Below are positions 9,546-21,366 of a stretch of DNA of 27,138 nt, one piece after another; the stretch's first letter is position 1; the number at the start of each line of letters is the position of its first letter. This stretch comes from Conidiobolus incongruus B7586 (Eukaryota > Entomophthoromycota > Entomophthoromycetes > Entomophthorales > Conidiobolaceae), in contig JNEM01006627.1 of the NCBI GenBank assembly GCA_000697335.1, positions 1 through 27,138 of the forward strand, given 5' to 3'. Under the pieces are notes generated by a model. The model worked only from the letters and a program-made list of their open reading frames with translations. It made no database searches and had not been told where the DNA came from. Both the position numbers and the translations under genes were made by a program.

Positions 9546-11064
9546 ATGAAATATACCAAAGTATTAAGATATCAAGTTATTCCAAAATCTTTGAATAAAA
9601 AATTCATCGATTTGAGATCGGATACAGGTAAATTTAATTGGTGATTTGATGGGTTTATATTTATTGGGATGTAGTTACTAGACCCAGTACTGATATGCTG
9701 AAGATGATTCAAAGTGCTTCCGGTGGGGATAATGTTATGGAAGTAATCAATTTTATAATCATTTATGAATAAATCAAATGATATATCTGATCAATTAGGA
9801 GGATGCAGATACCATCCGACTCGAAAACCGACTTTGCGAAATGACAGGGAAGGAGTCGGGACTGTTCTGCGTATCAGGCACCATGACCAACCAATTGGGC
9901 ATTCGTTCAGCTTTGAAACAGCCTCCATACTCCATCATCTGCGATTCCAGAAGCCATATTTACAAGTATGAGTCCAATGCATTAGCGCACTTGTCCCATG
10001 CGCTAGTCATTCCCACCACACCCCAATTCAAACACCATCTGACTTTAGAAGATATTGAAAATTGCGTGAGACTGGACGAATCGGACGTACATTTGGCCCC
10101 TACTAAATTAATTAGTTTGGAGAATACTTTAAATGGGTCTATTTTTGATTTTAAAGAAATTGAGTAATTGATATTGTTATATTATTGCAATACAGTTTAT
10201 TTATTGAGTGATATTTAGAAAAATTAGTGATTATTGCAAACAAAATAAGATTCACTTACATTTAGGTAAATATTAACAGTCTCAAATGTTATATTTTATT
10301 AATAATTTATAATATTTAGATGGCGCCAGATTATGGAACGCAAGTATTAAAGAAAACATTCCCCTCAAAAATTATTGCGATTTATTCGATAGTGTAATTC
10401 TACTGTAATTATTGCATTATATTTAAAATTAATCATTATCATTTAGGTTTCTTTATGCTTTTCAAAAGGTATTTTATCAGGGTTCAGGTTCTTAATTGTA
10501 CTAATTTATCAATTCACTAAGGATTGGGTGCTCCTATTGGTTCTATTATATTAGGTAAACATTGAATTTAAATTTTAATAACAACAATTAACTAATCACA
10601 TTAATAGGTAACAATGAATTAACTCAAAAATCTAAACAATTTCGAAAGATGATTGGCGGAGGGTAATCCCTAATAATTCAACTCATTACATTATTCACTC
10701 ATCTTATCTATTTAGCTGGAGACAGAGCGGTATCCTAGCCAAAGCCGTCGACTACTGCCTCGACAGCACATTGCCCAAATTAGCTCAAGATCACGAAAGA
10801 GTAGCTCAATTGGCAATTAAATTAAAAGAATTAAACCTATCTTTCGATTATCCCCCCGACACCAATATGTTATTTGTGAATTTTAAACACTATAATATCA
10901 CTGGCGACTTTATGGCTGAAAAATTAAGGGATGAAGGAGTATTGTGTTATAGCTATGGTGGTAATACTATTAGATTAGTGTTTTATTATCAGTTGCCCGA
11001 GAATGTAGTAGATCAAGTATTCGATAAAATTTTTAAAATTATTCAATTGAATTCTAAAAATTAA
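9546..11064 (+). CDS. GLY1: low-specificity L-threonine aldolase
   Basis: PLP-dependent fold-type I enzyme cleaving L-threonine/L-allo-threonine to glycine and acetaldehyde. Nine exons: 9546-9627, 9675-9742, 9799-10163, 10219-10265, 10320-10393, 10447-10468, 10522-10554, 10608-10662, 10716-11064; eight introns of 47-56 nt; 364 aa (E. coli LtaE 333, yeast Gly1 387). Motifs: FIDLRSDTVTRPS (about 20-32), GDNVMEEDADTIRLE, the PLP-stacking His103 in SRSHIYKYE, LISLENTLNGS, LHLDGARLWNA with Asp188 and Arg191, SKGLGAPIGS with the PLP lysine at 219, GGGWRQSGILA, DTNMLFV and NTIRLVFY. All splice phases agree. Exon 6 is a 22-nt micro-exon that contains the PLP-lysine codon; the next intron ends in AAG rather than TAG/CAG. 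Most residues expected for activity are present, so it should be functional. No mitochondrial presequence is evident. Confidence 0.95.
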
Positions 11065-13105
11065 TAAATTTTAACATGTATTGAGTAGTTTTTAAGATTT
11101 TAGAATTTAATTTATTATAATAAAGGATATAATACAATGTATTTAAAAAATTAATTAAGTGGAAAATAGATTAAGCTTTTATTGACATTATAATTATATC
11201 AGTAACTGATATAGATATAACATTGAATAAATTATCAATGGAAAGATTTCGAATTTTAATATATCTAAGATATTGAAAATTCAATTCAAAATTATACTTT
11301 ATTGTAGCCAATATATATCTGTGTTTTATTTACAATATTTTTAAATTCTATCAAATTTTTTAATTTCTGATTATTCAAAAATATTGCTAATTTAGATTAT
11401 ATATATAATAAATAAGAAAATATATATTTTAAAGCTATATGTAAATATAAAATACTTTTTTCACTAAAAAATTATTGAAATTTATGATTAAATTTAATTA
11501 TGCTTAAACTAAAGAATAATCATCAAAAGTCTTTAATTTTAATATTAGTAAAACTCAATCAAATACTTTTAAAATTATTTAAAATTTATAAAGAGTTTAT
11601 AAAAATGATGTTTTATTGAAATTAATTATATATTGCTAGGTAAATTACTTCAAAGTTAAGAAATTATTTAAAATTAATTTTAATTGTTACTCTCTTAAAT
11701 ATAAATAAGGTATAAATCATATTACCAAATATCTTTTTATTTTAATTAAAAAATTATTAAAATAATTTATTATTAGTTATATAAATTTATTATATATATT
11801 AAAGTTTAAATTTTAATTAATTAATTAATAAAAATATCAAATAAATGCCTTATAATTTAATTAATATATAAAAAAACTATAGTTATAATTAAATAAAATC
11901 TATTAGAGTATAACTAAAAAACAAGGCTTGTATAGTATATTATTATAATTGATTAATTATAAATCCTTTTGTGTAATTCCTTATTAAAACATAGAGTTAA
12001 AATAATCTCCTTTATAAATTTTAATTAATAAATATTTTGTTATAAACAAATATTAATTGTTATAATTATTTATGATAATATATACTATTCTTATTTAATT
12101 CTTAAAGAGAAAATTTATTAATAATAAGTTTTATATTATTTTTTTAAATAAATAATTTTTAATTGGTATTCTTTTTGTAATTTAATAACATATAATATTT
12201 TATAAAAAAAATTATAGAATATATAAAGTTATAAAAATTTTTCTAATTAAAAATCACTAAAAAACTATTACAGCAAGAATATTTATAAAATTAAAACTTA
12301 TGTCATTATAATTGGTTTAAACAATTAAAAAATCAGTTTACAAGAAAATTTCTATAAATAAATTTAATTAGTTTATAAAATATTAACTTTCAGTTTTTAA
12401 TGAAAAAAACATTAAGTGTTAAAAGTTTGCCAAAATATAGAAAAAAATTAATAACATAAAAAATATTGATTTTATATTAAATATTCATTTTTGTAAATTA
12501 TGTAATAAAGTGTGTTTAATTTCAACCTTAAAAAGCCTTATTATTGAAAATCTAGAGTAATATTAATTGAATATATACAAGAGATCATTGCCAGAGATTA
12601 TAATATTAAAATATATACTATGATAATCAATGAATCTATTATAATATACATCAATCTTAAAAACATAAAGTAATTATTGAATTATATATAATAGTTTAGT
12701 TTTTATTTTTCATTGAAATTATGGTAAAATCTAGGTTAGTTAATTCTGTTATTATACTATTTGATTATATTTTCAACTTGATTTTGAATTTTTAATAGTA
12801 ACCTATAAATTTAAATAGAATTCTTAGATTCAAAAGAAATATATTTCATTGATTATTCTATATATTATGAAAATACGAATAAATTAAAATATATTAGATT
12901 TATTGAAAAATTTATTTTTGTTTACAAATAAAGATTTATACATTATTTTCATTGAATAATATTGAATATATGATTAATTAATTCAATGATTATATATTGA
13001 TGTTAAAATATTGTTAATATAAATAAATAAAACGCCAAATAATGGCTTGATATGAGAGTTTGTTGGTGTTGGGCGATAGTTGGATATCCGTTCATTCGTC
13101 AGAGA
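11065..13105. other. AT desert between threonine aldolase and RhoGEF genes
   Basis: About 2 kb, the most A/T-dominated stretch in the window, with no open frame of note, no tRNA and no clear repeat unit apart from short TTAA/ATTA runs (for example about 11813-11830). Both flanking genes end into it. A patch of higher GC at about 13030-13100 next to the RhoGEF stop is probably that gene's 3' UTR. I see nothing that marks it as a centromere or origin beyond base composition. Confidence 0.5.
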
Positions 13106-16100
13106 TTAAATTACATTGAGTTTGCTTGCTTTAGGTTTCAAAACCAGATTAAATAAATGTTGAAACTCTGTGGGCTCTTCTTCCGCTCCTCCCGAGACAC
13201 AATGAATAATATTCTTCGAAGTATCACAAAATAAAGATCGAGAGTTACCTGTGGGAATCACTTGGCGGAGTTCACTCGTCTCAACATCCCATATCTCGAC
13301 GAATTCAGGGCTGAATCCAAGTAGATAAGGGTATTGAAATGCAAATGACTCGGGTTTACCTTCCCAATTCAATATTTTATTTGGCCTAGATCTGATTCCT
13401 TCTTTATCTACATAAAATGCAAATTGATCATAGCAAAGAATAAAGTCTCTGTTTTGAATTCTGAAAATCGAAATAGGTTTGATGTTATCGCGTTTTAGCA
13501 CGAATTGTAATGATTCATCAGACGGGTTGAGTAACCCTTGAGTATTCAATGTTTCAAGGTCAACAATTTCAAATCCCTTCGCACATCCTACACATAGCTT
13601 GGTCTTCATGAAATGAAGAGAAGTAGATTCACTAGGAATATAGAATTTCTAATTCAAAAGATTAAAATATGGCAACTAGAATGATAAAAATATAAATACT
13701 TACTTTATACAATCTCATTCCATCTTTTCCAGCTCTCATCAAAAACCTTCCGAAGTTAGACTTTTTACCACTCGTAAGAAGAACAGGTTCAAGAGTTTTG
13801 ATGATTGAAGTAAGAGCTGTGGATTTCACAATACACACAAGATGACGGCCCAAACAGACACCTACTTTGAAGAAGCTTACATGAGAGCCAATATGCCTTC
13901 CCTTAGTAATATTTAAATCTTGAGAATCCAAGGCATCAAGGGCGAAGGTAGTAAGAGTCTTGTCGGCGAGTACAATAAACATATTATATTCCTCCAATAC
14001 TTCGATTTGGGTGACTTTCTCTAAATCCATAACTTTTTCAAACTTCCTGCGATGCCCAGCATTGCTAAGCTGCTCCGACGATATGTTAGTGTAGACACCT
14101 ACATCGGTACCAATGATGATTCTTCTACCATTGTCTAATAAAGTGATGTATAAGTATGGTGATTAGGAAAATATAATATCAATTTTAAGGTGTGCTAATG
14201 TTTAGACTTACCAAAAGTTGAGGAGCATGTAACTCGATTATTTGCTAGTTTAAAGTCAAATTTAGAGATAGTAACCTTCTCAAAGATTGCATTTTTGTCT
14301 GTAATCAGTTTCTTTTGTCTCTCAATCTTTTCTTTCCAAAGTCTACGTTCTGTGATCGTATTTGCATTAAGCGTGATTGTAAAACCCAATTTACCAAGAT
14401 GTGTAATATTGAGTGGGTAGCCTGATGAGCCCTTGCTCGGGGTTTCTGGTATGTAAGCTGGTGCAGACATTGGGGGAGGAGAAATGACAGTTCCAGGAGT
14501 GGATTCTGATGTATCTGAATTGCCACCGTAACTGAGCAATGACGTAGCTCGACGAGAAAGAAAGCCAGCGGGCCCAGAGTTGGTAGATGGAGTGTGTGAA
14601 TTGGTGGGTGTTATTGAACTACTTACTACTGAGGAGTTACTGGACCATCTGTAATTAGTTGTGGGATTGGGCGGTGATTCATTGGGAATAGATACTTGTA
14701 TAAATTCCAATGGTATTGGCTAGATAATAGTATTGTCAGTTATTGATAAGAAAAATGGTGTAGTGGAAAAAGTATGTAATAAATCAATTGAGATATCAAA
14801 ATATATTACCTGTTTGTGTATTTTGTAATCACATGGTTCTCCACTCCATCCAAGAGCATAATTTGCACCGCTATTATATTGACTAGAATTTTCTTTGACC
14901 TTTTTCTTTTTGGTCATCAAAAACATATGATCAAACAGAAAGCATTGTAATTCAGTTGTGTCTACTCCCTGTTTTTTCTTGAGCAAACCATCTCGAATGA
15001 TCAATCTATTTTCATCAGGAAGATTCAATGCTGCTAGTTGTTGTGGCGTGCCATGAAGTTTCTGCTCCAATTTGATCAATTTAATCTTATTATCCGCTTT
15101 TCCAGTTTCAAGGTTGATTCTCGTTAGCAGAGATTTGATTATTTCAGTAGTTTTAGTAAGATCGTGATGATCGGGGTGATCTAGAGGAGTATGTTTCAAA
15201 ATGACATCGAGTAGCAATGGGTACTTTCCAAGTCGCGTGGTGGGACGACCTAAAAAGGATTGAATAGGAAGCTTTCGCAATTCTGTCCAATGTTCTCTTT
15301 CCTATAGAATTTGTTTAATAAAATCAAAATAAAAATTTAGAAATATATTTTACCTCTAAAAACTCCCTTAATTGTGCATTATTTTCCATTTCTCGATCCA
15401 AAGTGAATTTGGCAAAGAGCTGGTGAGCGCCATATGCAACAAACGGTTCAAAATAGTTGATATGCTCAAGAAATATATCGCCAATTTTGGTAACAACGTT
15501 TCGGTCCTGAACTTGCCGGGTGTTAAGAGCTTTGGAAAATCGACTAGTAATAGATATAAGCTCTTGAACATTGAAAAAGACTTGATCAATAAAGGTATTT
15601 CTTCGATCTTCTGGTATAATGTCATTGGAATAAGCAAGTGGTTGGATGAAATACTCATTTAATAGCATAAGATCTTCCAAAAAATCGCTTTCAGTGTAGA
15701 TAGCCTCATAAATCGCCTCCTGACGCTTCTTTTCTTTATCAGGAGTGGATTCAAGCACACTAGGAGGTACGATGTCTGCCCATACTTTGCCCATATCACG
15801 CTGTTTGGGAAAATTGCTAATAGAATTAAGGTGGCGGTTAAGAGCAGGCGATGCCTTGGGCTTGTTTGGGCAACTAGGTGAATAACAGAATATAGCACTA
15901 CCTGGTTGACATACTGGTGAGTAGCAACGTGTGTAACAAGTAAAAATCCCATTAGCAATGTTAATTTTGTTGACACTACCACTCAATGACATGGCTGATG
16001 ATGATTTCAATTCGGATGATGTAATCTTTTGGTCCATTTGGTTTGACTTATCTACACCACTAAGAGAGTAAATCTCACATGAGTTATCAATAAAGGTATC

Positions 16101-18109
16101 TGATTCAAATGTGGCATCATTAATTAATCGATATTTATAAAGTGATCTTAAAATCATTAAACAACCCTTTCTATCTATTCCAGGTATAATGAATGATAGA
16201 GTATCAACGGCTTGTTTTCCTGTAAATGTGTTTGGATATTGTAAATGATCCTTCTTATGTGTTGTTAATGGAATGGCAGTTACAAATCTGGCATATATGG
16301 TGGATAAGCTATACGCCTCATCAAATGTAATGATAGAAAGATCCAAATCAATTTGAGTTGGCGGTGTTTGTTGAGCACCTTTGTTATTTCTGGAAAAATT
16401 GAAAGTAGAGAGTGCTGAAGGAGGAGTAGACCATCTACTTGATGTATTAGAATTTGAATTGGATCTCACTCTTCGATTAACAAACGGTGATGGATTGAAA
16501 ATAGATTTTCTGACGTTTCCAGATTTTTTCTCCTTTTTGAGTGATTTATCTGATTTTTGAGATTTTTCGGAGTTTTCAGAAGTCTTGGTAGATGATCGGT
16601 CAAGACTATCGGGTAGAACTGGTAATGGTCTGTGCTCATGTGGTATAGACGGTAGTGGTTTAGAACGACTAGATTGTAATGATGAATTTCGCGTAGGTTT
16701 GTTAACAGTGTCTAATTTAAGCTTATTTGTTGGTGATTTCATATCAATCATATGATGAGGAACTGGGGATTTCATTTGCTCTATGGATGCTCTCTTATTG
16801 GATTGAGAGTTTTTAGATCGACTGGAAGATGAAGAGCGTGTAATTGGGAGGAGGGGAGTATCAACAGTCTCCGCAGATGCTTTCACATTTGATGAAGAAC
16901 TCTTAGTTCCATTAGAAGATAAAGAGCGTGAAATCGGAGAAGGCGTGGTGTCATTAATCTCTGCAGATGTTTTTCTATTAGTTTGAGAACTAATGGATCT
17001 GCTTAAAGATGTTGAACGAGCAATTGGGGGAGGTGGGACGTCATCAGTTTCTATAGCATCAAGTATTGTACTTCTTTTAGGTAATGTTGGCGTTGATACT
17101 TTTTTGAGACTCTTTCTTATGATGTATCTATTATCAATTGAAGGGTTAATTATATCAGGTTCAGACTCCTTAGGTGGTGTTTGTAGAGCTTCAGAAAAAG
17201 ATTTAGTAGAATTTGAGCCAGTTGCAGAGTCGTGATTTATCACACTGGTAGGTGGGGATCTCAGGTTAATTGTTATTGGTGGGTCATTATTATGGCTGTC
17301 TTGTCGTCTCAAAGATTTTCTTATTGTGTTGTTTCTTTTTATCTTCGGCCCACTAATTGTTTCATTTCGTTCAGGTTTATAACTGCTTTCGTCAACTAAA
17401 AATAAATGGTTAGAAATCATCATTAAAATAATTTCAAATATGAATGCTATTCTATTATTAAGAATTTTTTTTCGCATTAGTATGCAAATTAAAATGAAAA
17501 AAATTGGATGACCATAAAGTATATATTTCACATTGTTGTTCAATGATGTTTAGTCTTTAATTTATAAAGACTAATATTTTAACTAAATTGTAAAACAATC
17601 TCCTAAATTTTTAGTTTCAAGTTGTTTGAAATTGAAAATGAATAATTGCCGCTCTAGTTATAATAAATGATATTCCGCCTTCAAAATTATATCTCCTAAA
17701 ATAAATAAATAAATAGTGGAATTCACTTACTGTGAGAGCTTAAATCTAGGTTTAAAGCAGTCGGTGATTCTGACGAAATTTCAGTTGGTTCTTTTGGCAG
17801 AGGCTTTTTAACAGGAAGAGGAACTGAAGACAAATTCGATTTTTCATTTATAGTTGGGGGTTCTGAAGGCACTGGGGATAACTGTTGTTCCCAAAGTAGG
17901 TGATGTGGAAAAAGGTCGTTTAAACAAGGATCCAAGTTCACCTGTGTGGCCACTGGTTTGGCAGGAACCTGCGAATTTGCCAAACTTTGTTTGAAGAAAG
18001 GGGAGGACAAAATCCGATTTGATAATTGTTTTTTTGGTGTTGTTGATTTAGGTTGAGAGGATTGATTATTGGACATATTAGTATTCGTCTTAAGGTCATT
18101 GATAGTCAT
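13106..18109 (-). CDS. ROM2: Rho1 guanine nucleotide exchange factor, Rom2 type (DEP-DH-PH-CNH)
   Basis: Activates Rho1 GTPase at the plasma membrane in cell-wall integrity and polarity signalling. Minus-strand exons: 17731-18109, 15354-17395, 14810-15301, 14212-14719, 13704-14134, 13106-13648; 1464 aa (yeast Rom2 1356). Order: a Ser/Pro-rich disordered N terminus with many basic-Ser repeats (1-480); DEP (about 485-572, FTGKQAVDTLSFI); a Cys-rich linker (CYTRCYSPVCQPG...CYSPSCPN); DH/RhoGEF (about 680-878, from RQEAIYEAIYTESDFLEDL to FLGRPTTRLGKYPLLL); a PH domain with a long insert (about 900-1115, LIIRDGLLKKKQG, FLFDHMFLM); and CNH (about 1140-1455, NGRRIIIGTDVGVYTN, LCVGCAKGFEIVDLE, FLLCYD-like region). 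Introns are 52, 90, 77 and 55 nt except the first, 335 nt, nearly four times the next longest. The first exon has only low-complexity sequence, so its attachment rests on splice signals and phase. Otherwise complete. Confidence 0.93.
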
Positions 18110-20703
18110 AATAAATATCTGAATAAGACCAGAAGAGTATTTTAAATATGCTGAATATAAATAATTGATTAATTAGCGAATCTATATAGTGTTATATTAT
18201 ACAATATTTAATTGAAAAGATTAATATTAAAAGTTGAATAATCAAGTGAATTAAAATAAAAACAAATCAATCAAATTTCCATTTTATGATTTAACTAATT
18301 AAATCATCATAAAACAGTACGATTTTCATTATTCTTTCACTCTTTAATTTCACATTTCCCAATTTGCATGCATTTATGTCATATCAAATGAAGGAGTAAG
18401 GGAAATCTTTGGAGTTAATTGATTTTTATTATTTTAGATCTCGAATTAATAAAACATTATTATATTAATCTTAAAATCATGTAATATTTTATTGAATATA
18501 TAAGAATCAAAGATATAATAAGATTAATGTTTCCAACTCTTCGTATCAATTAAATTTGGAATTAACATTTTTAAAATAATATATAATATAAATTGTAGAT
18601 CTTTGTTCCAATTACATTCAGTTCATTTTTATTAAATGATATGCAAATTAACTATAAACTTCATTTGATAATTATGAAATAGCCATTTAATATGCATAAT
18701 TATATTAATCTTGATAAATGTTATGGTTCAGAGTGATAATGAAAATTTGAAATCAAAATTTACACATCTGATTACTGCGCTGAAATAATATGTGAATTTA
18801 ATTAGATTTGGGATTCCCATAGAAAGTCAGATAAAACAAGTTATCTCGCTAAATCTTTGTTAGCACCCAGGTCAACATCATTATTAAACTTATTTCAAAA
18901 ATGTATAATTAATTTAATTGCTTCATTCTCTAAATTTATATTGTTTTTGATTTACCTTTCACTTTGATATTTGACATTTCTAATTCCATGAAATATTTAA
19001 GGGAACGAAAAATAATTTTCCGAACCCTTAATTTTTAGAATCAAGTTAATTTGATCAAATATTAATTTCAAATGTTTAAACTAATATCCACTAGACTTCA
19101 ACTCATTTTATTTTGATATATGAAATAATATTTAAAAATTATAGCATACTATATCAAATGTTAAACATAGATTAATTATTTATCCTCCTTATTAATAGGG
19201 CTATTAAAAAATATGAAATTATTACTAATTTGTAAATAAATTATTAATGAAAATATTGAATTTAAAACCTGAATATATCTAATGGAATAAGTGGTTAAAG
19301 AGGTAAGAAACTGCCTTTTTAATGATTTAAACATTAAAGTAAATAGTTTTTTATTTTGTTATAATTTATTTTAGTTACCTTGACGAAAAAGTGATATTTT
19401 AAATCCTTGTGTTATTAACTTTTTTAGATCATTGTTAGATTGAATATATATAATAATTTCGAAATAATACAATCTAATAATATAAATTTATTTGTTTTGT
19501 ACATTTTAAAAGGTATACAGTTTTAGCTCAATATAGTGTATATAATTTATTTTATGATTTTGTTAATACAAAAAATTTAATAATACTGAATTGAAATAAT
19601 AACTAAAATCTAGTGCATTAAATTGAATATTGGCAATCATTCCTAAATTTGAATTATTAAAAACACAGCTATAAATTGTGACCAAAATAAAATGTTGGAA
19701 TCCTCAGTTTTATTTTTAACAGGGTTGACAATGCGGAGTTTAAAAATTATAATGTAAAAGATATCTTCGTTCAAAACTTAAAATAATTTTGCATCAAAAA
19801 TCAAAAATAATGGGCCTTTAAATTTTTTATAAGAACTATGAATAATAACTAAATGTAATCAACTTTATCAGATTTGATGAAATCAAGTAAATTTGTCTTC
19901 AAAGTAATTTTTTCAATCTTTACCTAAAAATTTTTCATATATCAATTATATATTATAATAGGTATGTTTATAATAATATTTTCCGGTTAACCAAGTTTTA
20001 CAATAATTAACTATCAATCATATTGTTTTAAAACATGTATACAAAATTTGACGTTTTCATATTAGAATTTCACAATTTACAAAATTAGATAAATCATTTT
20101 GCAAGTATCATTATACAAACGATTAACTATGAAGGCATTTTAGAAATGAACTAATAAGGTATTATAATTATAGCATATTATTCTCAAATATTATTGCTGG
20201 AAAATGTGTTTTAAAAGTTCTTTGGAATTGTTATAAAGATAATATGAAATGAATTATTTTCATAAGTCAAGTTGATATAATTACAGACCGAATTGAGTTA
20301 AAAATATAATATTATTTAATTATTAAAAATTATATATATTCTATTATTTGTTAAAAGAAATCATTTTATTCTTAGAATACAAAAAATATTTGAAAAAATA
20401 TTAATGATCGATGAATTAAGTGTAATATGTTTCTATTGACCCGATCACATATCTAATAGATTCTATATTATATATATTCAAAACAAAAAATCAAACCAAC
20501 TGTGAAATCTTTTTGTAATACTATTACTCAATTTATCAGAAATGATAAAAATAAGTAATGAGATATCCCATATTTTTTGGCTTTGTAAATTGGATTTAAA
20601 ATTTATTCAATCCCATAATAATTAGATATAAAATATGTTTATATATTCTCAATTTGGTCAAAATTACCAGTGCATTAAATCCAAAAATTTTATTTAATAC
20701 AAA
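18110..20703. other. AT-rich intergenic region, divergent promoters of RhoGEF and UXT
   Basis: 2.6 kb without a recognisable gene. A palindromic TGCATGCA lies at 18365-18372, about 260 bp upstream of the RhoGEF start. A GC-richer block at about 18765-18885 has two acceptor-like sites on the minus strand: one ends TATTTCAG, the other is TGCTAAC followed by ATTTAG at about 18849. They might belong to a 5' UTR intron of the RhoGEF gene or to a decayed exon. The rest, to 20703, is featureless AT-rich DNA. Confidence 0.45.
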
Positions 20704-21366
20704 ATGGAAAGATCAATCAATGATGAGATAAACTATTATTTGAAATTTATTGAAACTCAGTTAAAACCAGATTTAAATAAGATTAATACCCAACTGTTTA
20801 AATTAAATTATCATTTAGATGAATTGTAAGTACAAAATATAACTTTGATTATTATTATTATTAAATATTGATATCTAACTTTATTATAGTAATAAATTAA
20901 AATTACAAATTGAAACTATGATCAATCAAAAAATTAAGAAACTATCTACTCAAATCGATATGGGCTGTGGTATATTTTACGAAGCTGAAGTGTAAATACC
21001 TTTTTAAATTATAATTTTATTTTTTCATTAACTTAATTTTAAATATAGGCCCGATACAAGTTTCATTAATATTTTAATTGGTTGTGGTGTTCATGTCGAA
21101 TTTACTTTAGAAGAAGGTTTAGAATATGTTAATAAGAGGATAATTACTTTGAATAAGTAAGAATAGATATTGATGGAAATTTTTATACCAAATAATTAAT
21201 TTTTATTTTAGCAAAATAAATGCTCTAAATAAAAAGTCCGCAAATATTAGAGCTAATGTTGGAATGGTAATAATTTAATTATATTATAATTTATATAGTA
21301 CTAATTAATTATATTTAGATGAGTGAAGCAATTCAAGAATTACAAAAATTAGAAGATAAAGCTTAA
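20704..21366 (+). CDS. UXT: UXT-type prefoldin alpha-like subunit
   Basis: A small coiled-coil chaperone subunit; UXT belongs to the R2TP/prefoldin-like (URI) complex linked to RNA polymerase assembly in animals. Exons 20704-20825, 20890-20991, 21049-21156, 21212-21266, 21319-21366, introns 52-64 nt; 144 aa (human UXT 157). The N-terminal helix is YYLKFIETQLKPDL (10-23). A central beta-hairpin block has IDMGCGIFYEAEVPDTSFIN and GCGVHVEFTLEEGLEYVNKR, which closely parallels human UXT ([21 protein letters not shown]...ELTLAEALKF). A C-terminal helix ends SEAIQELQKLEDK. All junctions keep frame. Canonical prefoldin alpha subunits (Pfd3/Pfd5) are the alternative, but the GC-F-x(5)-VPDTS pattern favours UXT. 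S. cerevisiae lacks UXT, so its presence separates this fungus from budding yeasts. Confidence 0.88.

Noticed and set aside
15372-15982. Open frames overlapping the DH-domain exon on both strands
   Set aside because: Shadows of the RhoGEF exon, whose own frame has clear DH-domain sequence and splice sites.
17396-17543. N-terminal extension of the large RhoGEF open frame starting near 17543
   Set aside because: The translation (many Ile, Phe, Leu, Lys) is typical of untranslated AT-rich intron sequence, and a splice acceptor precedes the Ser/Pro-rich coding part.
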